From Periconia sp. R9002 (lineage: Eukaryota; Ascomycota; Dothideomycetes; Pleosporales; Periconiaceae): a stretch of DNA of 64,000 nt. A program made the position numbers and the translations under genes. Positions within the stretch are counted from its first letter, which is position 1. Every line of letters starts with the position of its first letter. Below are positions 43,484 to 54,723 of this stretch, one piece after another. The notes beneath the pieces were generated by a model. That model worked only from the letters and a program-made list of their open reading frames with translations. It was not told the origin of the DNA and did not search any database. Where the stretch lies: assembly GCA_023627715.1 (NCBI GenBank), contig JAMAHW010000066.1, positions 124,001 to 188,000 on the forward strand. Reading direction: 5' to 3'.

Positions 43484-45622
43484 ATGCAAGGTAACCAAGC
43501 ACTACGCCGCCGCTAGGTCTGACAGGCTTCTAAACCCCTTCCACGCTTCCACGCGCCCCCTCATGCCTCACTAACGCCGAATCCAACAGCTCTGCCCTAC
43601 GCTCTTCCGACCGCCGCCGCCGCCCTCGCATACCTGAACGCGCGCCATGGTTTCACACACGACTGGCCACTTTTCTACTCGCTCCTCCGCCAACGCTTAA
43701 TGCTGCGGATCCACGAGCGCAACGACGACATCAACGTTTTCTACACGCTCGAGAAGCACGCCAAATCATCCGCCGACCGGCACCGCCCGTTCCTCATCTA
43801 CCAGGGTGAAACCTGGAGCTATGCCGAAGCCTACGAGGTTGTGCTCAAGTATGGCACGTGGCTCAAAAGCAAGGGCGTGCAAAAGGAGGAGATTGTCGCC
43901 ATGGATTTTATGAACTCGGACGTTTTCGTATGGGTCTGGTTCGGGCTGTGGAGTATCGGCGCGAAGCCTGCGTTTATCAACTACAACTTGACGGGGAAGC
44001 CATTGGTACATACGATCCGGACGAGCACGGCGAGGCTGGTGCTGGTGGGCCAGGAGTTCAAGGACAAATATGCGGAGGAGAAATTGGCCGAGCAGGGACT
44101 CGAGGCAGCGAGTTTGGAAGCTGGACAGCCGGGTGAAGACAGGGCTTCATATGCGTTTGAACGCAAGAGCAACGAGGTGAAGGCCTCGCTGCAGAAGCAC
44201 GCCAAAGTCACAGCAGGAGGCACGGATGGAGGCTCTCAGCAGCACAGACTGGAGATCGTCTTCTTCGACAAGCGGCTGGAGAACTACATCCTGGGCCTGA
44301 CCCCCATTCGACAACCCAACTCGGAGCGAAGCGGTCAAATGGCCCACGACATGGCCACCCTCATCTACACCTCGGGCACCACGGGCCTCCCCAAACCGGC
44401 CATCGTATCCTGGGCAAAGTCCAACGGCGGAGGCCGCTTCACCGCGATGTGGATGGGCGTCAAGAAGACCGACATCATGTACACAGCGATGCCCCTCTAC
44501 CACGCCTCCGCCTCCGTTCTGGGCCTGGGAACCACCATCCAAGCCGGTGCAGCCCTCAGCCTGGGCCAATCCTTCAGCCACAAGACCTTCTGGCCCGAAG
44601 TGCGCGCGTCCAAATCCACCATCGTCCAGTACGTGGGCGAAACGTGCCGCTACCTCCTCGCAGCACCCCCTTCGCCCACGGACAAGCAACACCACGTGCG
44701 CATCGCCTTCGGCAACGGCCTCCGCCCAGACGTCTGGCAACCCTTCAAAGACCGCTTCGGCATCCCCGCCGTGTGCGAATTCTACTCCGCCACCGAAGCC
44801 CCCGCCGGCCTCTTCAACAGGGACGTCAACGGCTTCTCCGCCGGCGCCTTCGGGCGCAACGGCACGCTCGTCAACGCCCTCCTGGGCCGCCAATTCTTCC
44901 TCGCGCGCGTCGACGCCGAAACAAACTCGGACCCCGTCCGCGACCCACGCACCTCGCTCGTCGTCCCCGCAAACATCGACGAACCCGGCGAGCTCATGAT
45001 GGTCGTCGACGCCGCAAACGTAAAAACCCGCTTCCAGGGCTACTTCGGCAACCAACAAGCCACGTCGTCCAAAATCCTCCGCGACGTGCGCGTCAAGGGC
45101 GACGCGTACTTCCGCTCCGGCGACCTCGTGCGTCGCGATGCCGACGGCCGCTGGTGGTTCGTGGATCGCATGGGCGACACGTTCCGGTGGAAATCGGAAA
45201 ACGCGTCCACGGCCGAGATCGCGGACCTCCTCGGCACGCACCCGGCCGTCGCCGAAGTCTGCGTCTACGGCGTCGAGGTCCCGCGGCACGACGGGCGCGC
45301 GGGGTGCGCGGCCGTCATCCTGAAAGATCGCTCCGTCGTTCCCTCCCCGGATGTCCTGGCGTCGATTGCGGAGCTCCTGGCGAAGAATCTACCGACGTTT
45401 GCGAGACCGGTGTGGTTGCGGTTCACGAGGGAGTTGCCGCTTACGGGGACGAATAAGTATCAGAAGAATGGGCTGCAGAGGGATGGGATTGATGTGGGTG
45501 TTGTGGAGGGGAAGGGGGATACGTTGTTTTGGAGTGGTGGAGGGGTGGGGAAGGGGATGCGGTATGTGAGGTTTGGAGAGGCGGAATTGGAGAGGGTCAG
45601 GGCGGGGACGGTGAAGTTGTAG
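43484..45622 (+). CDS. FAT1: Fat1-type very-long-chain acyl-CoA synthetase / fatty acid transporter
   Basis: Two exons (43484-43490, 43590-45622) give 679 aa. The first exon has only 7 coding bases (ATGCAAG). The 99-nt intron has GTAACC, a CTAAC branch and ACAG, and joins to a hydrophobic N-terminus (MQALPYALPTAAAALAYLNA) typical of the family. The AMP-binding core has the P-loop motif YTSGTTGLPK, YHASASVLGLG, and the C-terminal FATP/VLACS signature around FRSGDLVRRDADGRWWFVDR and DTFRWKSENAST. Known role: activates very-long-chain fatty acids with CoA and aids their uptake; found at ER, lipid droplets, peroxisomes and plasma membrane. The protein ends in VKL, at best a weak peroxisomal signal. 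Third-position GC is very high in the middle of the gene. Confidence 0.93.
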
Positions 45623-46034
45623 GGGGGTGGATGAGGAAGGGGTGAGGGCATGTTTCTTTTTTTGCGGGGGAACGATTGGTTATCATGTTGGTTTGTATTT
45701 CTGGGAACGAGTTATGGGAACTATGGATTCAATGGGATGAAATGTCGATGGGGCTTTGTTTGGCCCGTATTTATACACACAACACATAGTTTGAGAGAAA
45801 GAAGAATTCCAGGAACGGGACTTTGGGGATTTGAGATTCTGAATGTTCTTTTTCTTTATCTCCGGTGAGGAAATCAAAGTTTGTTTGGTGGTGGTTTCTA
45901 ACACACCTAACATACTCTCTACTCATCTGATTCCAGTCACACACAGTCAAAGGCCATTCATACCCGTCCAATGGCCCTTAAAGCCCAAGCTAGAGAGGTG
46001 TCTACGCACATCTCAAAGCCATCCCTCTCCCTAC

Positions 46035-47226
46035 TCACAAAACAGCAAACGCACTACAATAAGAAACACTACTATCCTTCACACTCACAACCTCACTGCT
46101 CCTCTCATACCTCACGAACCGAAACCGACCCTTCCCACCGCCCAACCCAGCACTCTCCACGGCCGCCATGAAAACCCCAATCGGATGCCTCCCGCAGACC
46201 GTATTCCCCGTCCGCTCCAGCTGTCTGACAAACTCATCATGCACGCCGCTCTCGACCGCATCCATACTCTCAAAATCGACCGCCTTGATGCTTTCGTGGA
46301 TGGGGTATGCCTTTAGGTCGGACGAGTTGGTGCTGGAGCGCAGCTTGACGGCGGCGCCGGAGCGCGGCTGGTAGTATGTGTAGCTGAAGCGCGCGCCCCA
46401 GTGGCAGAAGTCGGAGGAGATGACGAAGATGTTGGACGGGTCGGAGAGGTAGGGTCCCAGGCGCGCGCCGAGGTCGCGTTCGGTTTTGGGCGTCGTGGCG
46501 CCGACCATGATGGGGATGAGGGGGACGGCGGCGGGGTTTTGCTGGAAGGATGCGTTGTGGCTGTTGGGGTTTGTGTTAGTTTGGTGGTTGGGGTGTTAGG
46601 AGGGAGGAGGGGAGGGGAGAGGTTACAGTGATAGCATGCGGTAGATGTAGGGGAGGTGCATTTCTAGACTGTGTTCGTCCTCGTCGGTCTTGAGGTTCAT
46701 GGAATTGAGATTCCATTCTTTCTTGATCTTTTGGACGAGGTCGACGTCGATGATGAGGTTGCCTAAGGGGGTTTCGTATTTGTCGCAGGCGGTCGTTGCG
46801 GCGGTGGGGAGGTAATGATGGTGAGATGGTCCAAGGAGGAAGACTCGTTTGCTACAATCCATCCATCAGTATTTACGAGCAAACCTTCGTGAGAGATAGA
46901 GAAGCTTACACGTTGGCCCAGTCGGCGCTCTTGTATGCCCACGCTGCTGCAGGCCCAGAGTATGCGTAACCAGCGTGCCTACGCATCATGAGCCGCACTA
47001 TTCTTGTACATCTCTTATCTTGCTTGGTATGGCTGGCCTACGGTGCAATGATGGCTCGTGCATTTGGAACAGGTGGTGAGAAGTCACCTTCCTGCGATGA
47101 TGCCGTGCCTATGGGGCGTACGGAGCTGGGGACTTGATTGAGCCATTTGTCGAGCTGTTGTTGGAGTTGACGGCCGTCGTCGGTGTACCATGACCCGGCA
47201 TGCGTGGCCTCGCGGATTTTAGGCAT
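46035..47226 (-). CDS. MEMO-family protein (yeast Mho1)
   Basis: Four exons (47226-47042, 46978-46910, 46851-46627, 46560-46035) give 334 aa; the introns are 63, 58 and 66 nt, all in phase. It starts [14 protein letters not shown], as in the family. Conserved blocks are [17 protein letters not shown] (spliced), [52 protein letters not shown] and a C-terminus near SVSYCSAF. The pocket His and Cys residues of MEMO/extradiol-dioxygenase-like folds are present. Family knowledge: human MEMO1 acts in cell motility signalling and has been linked to copper or iron handling; the biochemical activity is not settled. It is slightly longer than human MEMO1 because of an insert near residue 50. Confidence 0.93.
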
Positions 47227-48124
47227 TTTGGTTCAAAGCTCTCGGAGTGATGTGGGTGTAACCTGAAATAATGTAATGGAGTTGTCGTGGTACAGAGAGC
47301 TACCGCGGGGTGGATGTTGAGCTGTGGAGGGGTAGACTACATGTAGGTCCGACGTAATCAATCGTTGCTCGGATCCCCGGGAATTGAATTTCACAGCGGT
47401 ACTGGTAGCTTTTCTGAGATTCGATGTTACTTGCTAATTTTTGTTCTGTACATTTCATATCGCAAATGTGTACCTTTACTAGGTATACATATCACTGAAA
47501 TTGGTGCTCGGTGATCAACATGTACGCATGGGTAAGTAGGTATCCTACTCTAAAGATAGGGTACACGAGCCCTCCGAACTTCCTAAGACTAGATGAATGT
47601 TGAACTATCTTCTGAATAGAGAACGAGAAATAGCACATCAGCATAATTCTTGCGAGACCCTAGGAAAATACCACGTACAAAATATATGGGTAGGTACAGT
47701 ACCAGCTAGCTAGCATTCAAGGCGCATAAACAAGCTCCCCCAAACATGGAGCAAACCGAAGCTTTGTTTGCTCGTGGAACCAAAATAATCATGCTACAAT
47801 CACAGAGAACTCCAATGAACAAACTTAACCAAGAATGATCAGCACGACCAGCCGTGGAAGAGTACGTGACATATTGCTGAAAGCGGAGAAGTAATTAACC
47901 AGCGGGGGGCCCGCCCGCCCCTCAACGCGTCGCCGCGCCCACGATTCGCGAGCTTTCGCGTCCAGCCTCCTCCCCAAACCCCAATTCCATCATCATCATC
48001 ATCACCGTCAGCCCTCCGTCAGCTCTTATAGCAACACCCAAATCCCACTCAAAACCCATTTCTACCTCCTCACCTTCTTATCACCATTCCTTATCCAATT
48101 CTCGTAACAACAAATCAAAACACA
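47227..48124. other. Divergent promoter region
   Basis: Lies between the starts of the MEMO gene and the CxxC protein gene. An (ATC)n run is at about 47988-48004 and C/T-rich sequence continues to the start at 48125. No gene seen. Confidence 0.5.
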
Positions 48125-48896
48125 ATGGCACTCAAGCGCAAACGATCCGACGACGCCTCGCCCATCTCCATCTCCAGCTTCGGAAGCGTGATGGCCACGC
48201 CCGAAGGTCCATCGCCTACCTCACACCCTCACAGTTTCGACGGCGCAATGGACGTAGACGCTTCATCCTCCGCACGGAGCAATACCACGGGCTGGGATTT
48301 CTCCACCATAGGTCGCACGAAAGCGCATAGTTGTGGCGATTGGGGCGTAAGGACGCGTAAGAGGGTGCGCGATAATAGACCGGATGAGCATGTTGTACAC
48401 GGTACGTTTTTTCCATCACGCATGTTTTCCTGTGTGAGGTTTAATACGGTGGCTGATTTTTTTTTTGGATGGAACAGAGAATACTATTCATAAGTTATTT
48501 ACGGCGCAACGTAAACACCCACACGCAGAACCCATCCCCTCGGAGCCCACGCTCGCATCACACCCACTCCCTGCCATTCCCGCCGCGAAACCGCACAAAT
48601 CGACCTTGCATGCGTTCTGGAAACTCCCTGCGCCGCCCGTGCAGCCCATCTTCCACCAGACGCAGCCGCAGATTCCGTTCTTGGATGTGCCGCGCTGTGA
48701 GGACTGCGACGCTTCGCTGCAGGCGGAGGCCGATGGCATGGACGTTGATATGGAGATTGATGATGGGGCTTTTGGCGCGAGTCCGTTTTCCTGCAGCGAG
48801 TGTGGGAGAAAGGTGTGTGCGACTTGTGCGGTGGTGTCGGATGCGAGGTATTGCTTGCCGTGCGCGACGGCGACGAGGAGTTCGAGGCGGTGGTGA
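48125..48896 (+). CDS. CxxC-rich putative zinc-binding protein
   Basis: Two exons (48125-48401, 48478-48896) give 231 aa; the intron (76 nt) has GTACGT and ACAG. The N-terminus (MALKRKRSDDASP) and KRVRDNR near the end of exon 1 look like nuclear localisation signals. The middle is Pro/His-rich and disordered. The C-terminal 75 residues hold four CxxC pairs: CEDC, then after an acidic stretch (MDVDMEIDD) CSECGRKVCATC and, nine residues later, CLPC. The spacing fits a cross-brace or double-zinc module. I recognise no exact family. A nuclear zinc-binding protein is the inference. Confidence 0.75.
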
Positions 48897-49426
48897 TGTT
48901 GGAGGGATCGTCGGAGCGTTCTTTGCGGTATGTTTTTGTGTTGTTAAAAAGGTGTCGGCGTTTCTTTCGAAGATCAGGGGGAGATTGTTTGGTTTACGAT
49001 ATCCCGGGTACAGGTCTCCCAGGCGCAAGAACGACGTTGTATATTGCGCGTGTATGTATGCTTCTTTATGAACCTTCCGTTTCGCGATGTTCAATTCAAA
49101 GTAACTACCAAATACATATGGGGGTATAAACTATTTATATAATACATTTTCCTTCCATTCCATTTACGCCCGTTCTAGCAAGTTACGCTGCCCTGACATA
49201 ATAATACACGGCTTCGCCGAGCCAACGTATCCGTATGTGAGAGTCCCGAAGAGCCAATCCGTCCAAATATCGTACAAACAAACCAGCAAGTCCTACTCTT
49301 GAAGGCTGCAGGAGCAGTTCAGCGAAACTGCATATCCTCACCCCCAAAAACATAAATAGCGCCCGGCGGCCAGGAGAGGAGACAAACCAAACCTCCCAAA
49401 CAACATTCCTCGCGTCCACTCCTCAC

Positions 49427-50065
49427 TTACTCCGCAACCACAAGGTTCTCCTCTAACCCTCCAAGCACACCCTCCAACTCCCTAATCCTCCCCCCAAATC
49501 TACGCTCCACCACCTCCCCACCCCGCCCCTCCACAAACCCACGATAACAATCCCGCAACACTCCCAGCGACTCCCTCGCCTGCGCACAATCGTCCTCCGC
49601 GTACGGCGTCTTCCTCGCTACCTCCTCCGCCGCATCCTCAACATCCTCCCGCGCTTTCTCGTAGAGGTCTTGCAGCGTGTCGAGCGCGAGGGTGAGTTCG
49701 GGGTCGTGGGGGGTTGCTGTTGAGGGGGTGGGTGAGTGTCTACGGAAGCGTGAGGTTGAGGATGTGAAGGTTCGCACGGAGGAGAGTGTGTAAGGTGTGC
49801 TGAAGCGCGTCCATTGCGTGGTGGAGGCGAGGATCGTGTGGTTACGGGCTTGGTATGGGGGCGCTGGGTGGGTGGGAGACGGTGGAGACGGTGGTCGTTG
49901 TTGTTGTTGTTGGTGTAGTAGTTGCTGATGTTGCTGCGGGCTGTTGCTGCTGTTGTTGTTAAATTGTGGGAGGAATTGCGTGTGCAGTTGGGTGTTGGTT
50001 GAGCGGAGGGTCGTGGGTGCGCTGCGGAGAACGAGGGTACGGAGGGATGGGGCCAACGCTGGCAT
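49427..50065 (-). CDS. Probable mitochondrial protein of unknown function
   Basis: A single exon of 212 aa from the ATG at 50065. The N-terminus is rich in Arg, Ser, Thr and Leu with no acidic residues (MPALAPSLRTLVLRSAPTTL), like a mitochondrial presequence. A Gln/Pro low-complexity stretch follows (about residues 44-62), and after residue 120 an acidic helical, probably coiled-coil C-terminus (LALDTLQDLYEKAREDVEDA ... LEGVLGGLEENLVVAE). Family not recognised. The helical part resembles small mitochondrial assembly-type proteins only in general character. Confidence 0.6.
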   Translation of the reverse strand: MPALAPSLRTLVLRSAPTTLRSTNTQLHTQFLPQFNNNSSNSPQQHQQLLHQQQQQRPPSPPSPTHPAPPYQARNHTILASTTQWTRFSTPYTLSSVRTFTSSTSRFRRHSPTPSTATPHDPELTLALDTLQDLYEKAREDVEDAAEEVARKTPYAEDDCAQARESLGVLRDCYRGFVEGRGGEVVERRFGGRIRELEGVLGGLEENLVVAE

Positions 50066-50989
50066 GGTTTTTTTCTTTTTCTTTTTTTAAAGGATAGGAT
50101 TGAGTGGGGGACAATTGTTTGTTGTATAGTGTGTGCGAGGTGTCGAGGAGTCCCCGGTTGGGGTTTGTGGAGTGGAGGAGGAAGGAGGGATGTCAGATGG
50201 AGTGGGATTGGTGTGTTGGCGTCATTGCTGCGGGAAGGAGCCGCACCCACTCGGATTTGTGTACTTCTTGTAAGGTATTCTGTGTCTTTATTGAAGATAT
50301 TCTTAAGTATTAACATTATGGGAGAAAGAACAAAAATTTTGTATCGAAATACTCTCCTGGTATTCGACTTACTCCAATACAAATTCTCTTGCAAGAAGAA
50401 AGTCCGCAAAGCGTCGTACATGGAGCGGTAAGTGTAGTGAGTGCGTGCTATTCCGACGCCTGGGTGACAGTATAAATATATATATCAAAAGGCTCTTGTT
50501 CCTCCTTACACCGTTTGACCGGCGTTGAATATCTCTATTTAATATATCTCGCAATACTTTGAAGACGAAAATACCCCTTTTTTCCCATGTCCTACACGCG
50601 CTGCTACGAATACAAGCCGCAACACACAGTGATGCCGTAGCTCTTTCTTGATGAAACTTGACCTTCGCATACTTTCAAATGCGCTGATTATTCTCAGGCT
50701 ATAAAATATATGAAATGAATGCGTTGTGTGGTTCATGTTCCATGGTACAAAATGACCTCATGATAGAACATGTGTTCCCACGCCCATGCCCAATTAAGAT
50801 GCTGAAACTGAAGTCTGCGGTGACCCACATGCTTCCTAGCCCCCGCTACTAGTTGATGCTTATCCCCTAGCTGTCTGAGCCATGGTATTGGCGGCGAACT
50901 TCGCTTACCTCTCGAACAAACTTGCCGTCCGGTCAAAAATTGTCTGCTATATAAATTATTTACGGTCGGTAAAAACTCATAATTAAGAA
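50066..50989. other. Intergenic, nothing coding seen
   Basis: Promoter of the 49427-50065 gene on the left and AT-rich sequence up to the tRNA gene. No frame is convincing. Confidence 0.45.
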
Positions 50990-51077
50990 GCGAGAGTAGT
51001 CTAGTGGTTATGATGTCTGCTTTACATGTCTAAATGTAGAGCGCAGAAGGTCGGGAGTTCGATCCTCCCCTCTCGTA
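50990..51077 (+). tRNA. tRNA-Val, anticodon UAC, with 15-nt intron
   Basis: The acceptor stem GCGAGAG pairs with CTCTCGT (first pair G-U), followed by discriminator A. The D arm has GTCT...AGTGGTTA. The anticodon stem TCTGC/GCAGA encloses TTTACA plus C, with anticodon TAC at 51023-51025. The intron at 51027-51041 lies one base 3' of the anticodon, the canonical place. The T arm GGGAG-TTCGATC-CTCCC is perfect. The T-rich run at about 51092-51107 may be the Pol III terminator. It decodes GUA. Confidence 0.9.
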
Positions 51078-51699
51078 AGAGTACAGCATCATTTTTTTCC
51101 TTTTTTGATGTCTAAGGGTCTTTGACGGCGCTACGAGCGCTGTAGAGAGTTTTCCTGACTCCTACGAGTCTCTACTATGCTAGAGATATATCAGCTTAGC
51201 TTAGTTTTGCTCTAGGGCTGCAGAATGTGTTTCCATGTAATTTTTCATTTTTTGCCGTCCTGCGTGCATTCAGGTATATGCGGCGGCGACAACAGCGGAA
51301 CGCCAGGATTTTCAAATTGCACGAGTCTGACTTGAACCGGAGACGCAAGATCTAGGCCCGATTTTATTTCTGGGGCGCGGAATGCGCGGGAAATGTCGCA
51401 TACTTGGTTCGTCAAAAGTGGCGTCTTTCATGGAGGCGGATCTTTGGGAAATCGTGTCATGCATCGCGTTTCGTTCCATCAGTATCACATGAACATACAG
51501 CGGAGAGTGAAGAGAACATGAACGAAAACATGAACGAAAACATTACTGTCTCCGTTTGACAGCAAATCGTGTCATGATTTTACAGAATACCTATATAGGA
51601 TGATGGGCGAATCCGGCGCCGTCCAAGCAAGAGCATTGGCTCAAAAGTCACAACCAACACCAAAACTCCAATGTACACTTATCAATATATAGAATAAGC
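51078..51699. other. Intergenic between tRNA and helicase gene
   Basis: A short direct repeat (AACATGAACGAAA, twice, about 51517-51541) is the only structure noticed. This is the 3' flank of the helicase gene. Confidence 0.45.
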
Positions 51700-54600
51700 T
51701 CAACCTAGCCGTGGTCGAGGCGTATTTTGGTGCTTAACAGTCCATCCCTGCACATTCCTCCGCACACCCAAAGTCTTTTTTTGTGTTCCCGCAGGTCGAT
51801 TCTGTAGCTGTTCCATTGATGTTGTGTGGAATGTAGAGGCGGTCCGAGACACACTTGTCGACGTTAATGAGAAAGAAGTTTTTATGGTAGGACTTTTTGC
51901 TTCAAAATCCTGGGGCTTCGAGGGACTTCCGGGTTTTGGAGGCACACTCGACAGATCTACCAATCGCTGATCTTCCGGCTCAACTCTCTTCGGTTTGCTG
52001 GCTATTCGCGCATTTTGCACTTTGTAGTTCGGAAATGATGGTGCTTGGTACGGGCGCGACGGGGGTAACGGTTGAGGCTTTAGATTTGAGATATCCGCAA
52101 GAGCAGAGCTCTCTGTAAGTGACGATGACGACCGTTTTAGCAAGGGTGCCTTTACTGGCAAATCCTCTGCTTCTTCTGTCACGGTTGATTGGGTTCGAGA
52201 AAAGAAGCTGGTAATAGCTCCTTGTCCTGCGGCACGTGGTTTAACCTTCCTCGGCTGTACGGCTTTCTTTTCAAACAATTTCGTCTCCTTGTACGCAGAT
52301 TTGCCGGTCGCTGCATCTCGGGCGGTTGCGAGCATGCGGATGGCCTCAGCCTCTTCTTGCATTTGCTTTATATCGCCGAGATCTTTGGCACTTGTGAAAC
52401 CACCATTAGTACTTTTCATAGTGGTGTTTGCCACTGAGTAGTTTGTGCTTTGCTGCATGGTGACAGAGACGGAGCCACCTGCGAAAGAAGATGATTTCTC
52501 CAGCTTCCTTCGCTTAGAAAATTGCTCAGACTGCTCATTGCTGGCTCTTGGTTCATTCCACGAAGGTTCTTCCCCGTCGATTGCTTCTCGCGTCAATGGG
52601 TATTGGACATCTTCAGGAAACTCCGTTATTGCACGGGCTGCTTCAATCGCTTCAACAGACGGGCATTCCCGACCCAAAATCGTCGCAATATCATTAAGCA
52701 CTGTACACCCTTCCGCGGGGTTTCCAATCGTTGGCCCGCTCAGAGTAAACAGCTTTTGAATATCTGGCTCGGAGATGAATTTGGAAAGCACCGTATCCTG
52801 TTGCCTAGATTCCCTGACGGGACAACTCAGATACAGCAAAGCCTGGGCTCGCGTCATGCCAACGTAGAGCAATCGTCGCTCCTCATCATGGTCCTCAGCC
52901 CTGGAATGAGGAATAGAACCATCATATACCGCAGGTATGAACGTGACAGGCCATTCAAGGCCCTTGGCAGCGTGGATAGTAGATATGGTGACTTGGGATA
53001 GCTCCTCGCCTTCATTCTTCTCGGCATCAGTCGAAAGAGCTACGTTCATAAGAAATTTTGATAATATGTCGGCAGCGGTATCTTCCCTTTGCTCAACTCC
53101 ATCAACCACTGGAAGTGCATCATCTTCCGTATTGATAAGTGTGCTTGCCAATTGAGTTGCTTGAAGCACAAGCTCCTCAACGTTAGCCCACCGATCTCTC
53201 CAGGAGTCCTTGTATTGGCCTTTGAGGTATGTTTCGAAGTGTATCTTGGTAAGCAAGTAGCTGATCAGTTCGACAATTGAACATCCCTCGCCGTCGTGGG
53301 CGAAAAGCTTTTGGCGCGAAGTGATGATCAGATGAACAAAGATATCGATACCATTCTGGGCTGGTGATGAAATCTTACTCTCCGGCCTTCTCTTCCCCTG
53401 CGCGAAGTCCAGAATCAGTTTCCACAATGTCACCTTTTTCTTGTCCGCTTCTGCAAGAAGAGCCTTGACTGTAGCTTCTCCGATCTTCCGAGAGGGTAGA
53501 TTAATCACTCTAACAAGTGCTTCATTGTGGTCTGGCATGTTAATGACCTTTAAATAGTCCAATACAATTTTGATCTCTGCTCGATCGAAGAATCGTTTCC
53601 CTCCAACCATTCGATAAGGTATACCGGCGTTGCCCAACGCTCTCTCAATAGACAATGATAAAGCAGCTGATCGCAGAAGAATAGAGTAATCATTATGTTT
53701 AAGCAGGCCGGCTGCGAGGGTCCTGGTTCGATTGATCTCTTCGACGACCCATTTCGCCTCGAGTTGTGCGTTAGCCAGATGACGCAATGTTGGAATCGAC
53801 CCTGCACAGTGTGTTGCTACCAGTGGTTTGTTAGGCCGAGCATCATCTTGCTCTATAACAGCCTTGGCAGCCTGAATAATACAGCCAGAAGATCGATAGT
53901 TGTTCTCAAGGTGGATGGCGATGGAGCTTGGGTAGTCATCCCGCATACGCAAAAGATTCTTAATCTCCGCGGAGCGAAAACTGTATATGCTCTGATCCGG
54001 ATCACCCACGATGGTGATTCGGCCCTGCCTCTGTGCCATGAGCTTCATGAGGTCGTACTGAATATTATTGGTATCCTGGTACTCATCGATAAGAACAGCC
54101 TGTATGCTCGAGACACAAGCAGGATGATTGCGGAGCAGTTCGACGGTTCGGACCAACATGTCATCAAAGTCGAGTAACTTTTGCTCTTTTAGATACTCCT
54201 CGTACTCCGCATAAACGCAGGCGAATTCGTGTTGTTCAGCCTTTTTTTGTGTTGCGGCAAATTGCTCGACGGAAACGCCTTTTGATTTCAGTCCAGATAT
54301 TCGACCCCGTGCTTGTGAGGGTTCCACGTTGTATCTTTGCCGTTGTATGATTCGTTTCAGTATGCTGAGGGTCTCATTAGCGTCCGCAATGCCGAAGTTT
54401 TTGGGCAATCCGATGAGTTGGCCGTAGCGGAACAGAAAACGACGGGCCACCGAATGGAAAGTTCCGAGAATCAACTTCGATGCGATCTCCTCCCCGACAA
54501 AACCGCGTATGCGCTCTCGCATTTCTCGCGCCGCTTTGATCGTAAAGGTACAAACAATGATATTCCATGGTTGGAGACACTCATGGTTGATATGATACGC

Positions 54601-54723
54601 GACGCGTGCCGTGAGGGTCTTCGTCTTCCCTGAACCTGGGGGAGCCAGGACTTGGACAACAGAGGCAGGACTTGTGACAGCACTTCTCTGTGCGTCATTG
54701 AGCCCGTCCAAAAGGGTCTCCAT
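51700..54723 (-). CDS. SRS2: Srs2-type UvrD-family DNA helicase with PIP box
   Basis: A single exon of 1007 aa. The ATG at 54723 (METLLDGLNDAQRSAV) is the first ATG of the frame; the upstream extension starts at a non-ATG codon. It is an SF1A helicase: Q-motif LNDAQ, Walker A APPGSGKT (about 27-34), motif II DEYQDTNN, motif III VGDPDQSIYSFR, motif IV ENNYRSS, motif V TISTIHAAKGLEW and motif VI LLYVGMTRA. The C-terminal 300 residues are disordered and contain a canonical PCNA-interacting peptide QGAITSFF (about 834-841) and a terminal LGVRRNVQGW block. Known role of the family: 3'-5' translocase that strips Rad51 filaments and is recruited to PCNA to prevent unwanted recombination. The catalytic core is complete. 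Confidence 0.93.
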   Translation of the reverse strand: METLLDGLNDAQRSAVTSPASVVQVLAPPGSGKTKTLTARVAYHINHECLQPWNIIVCTFTIKAAREMRERIRGFVGEEIASKLILGTFHSVARRFLFRYGQLIGLPKNFGIADANETLSILKRIIQRQRYNVEPSQARGRISGLKSKGVSVEQFAATQKKAEQHEFACVYAEYEEYLKEQKLLDFDDMLVRTVELLRNHPACVSSIQAVLIDEYQDTNNIQYDLMKLMAQRQGRITIVGDPDQSIYSFRSAEIKNLLRMRDDYPSSIAIHLENNYRSSGCIIQAAKAVIEQDDARPNKPLVATHCAGSIPTLRHLANAQLEAKWVVEEINRTRTLAAGLLKHNDYSILLRSAALSLSIERALGNAGIPYRMVGGKRFFDRAEIKIVLDYLKVINMPDHNEALVRVINLPSRKIGEATVKALLAEADKKKVTLWKLILDFAQGKRRPESKISSPAQNGIDIFVHLIITSRQKLFAHDGEGCSIVELISYLLTKIHFETYLKGQYKDSWRDRWANVEELVLQATQLASTLINTEDDALPVVDGVEQREDTAADILSKFLMNVALSTDAEKNEGEELSQVTISTIHAAKGLEWPVTFIPAVYDGSIPHSRAEDHDEERRLLYVGMTRAQALLYLSCPVRESRQQDTVLSKFISEPDIQKLFTLSGPTIGNPAEGCTVLNDIATILGRECPSVEAIEAARAITEFPEDVQYPLTREAIDGEEPSWNEPRASNEQSEQFSKRRKLEKSSSFAGGSVSVTMQQSTNYSVANTTMKSTNGGFTSAKDLGDIKQMQEEAEAIRMLATARDAATGKSAYKETKLFEKKAVQPRKVKPRAAGQGAITSFFSRTQSTVTEEAEDLPVKAPLLKRSSSSLTESSALADISNLKPQPLPPSRPYQAPSFPNYKVQNARIASKPKRVEPEDQRLVDLSSVPPKPGSPSKPQDFEAKSPTIKTSFSLTSTSVSRTASTFHTTSMEQLQNRPAGTQKKTLGVRRNVQGWTVKHQNTPRPRLG

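Noticed and set aside
44147..45289. 380-codon minus-strand frame inside the acyl-CoA synthetase gene
   Set aside because: It is a shadow of the GC-rich third positions of the real plus-strand gene and has repetitive Glu/Val/Gly composition.
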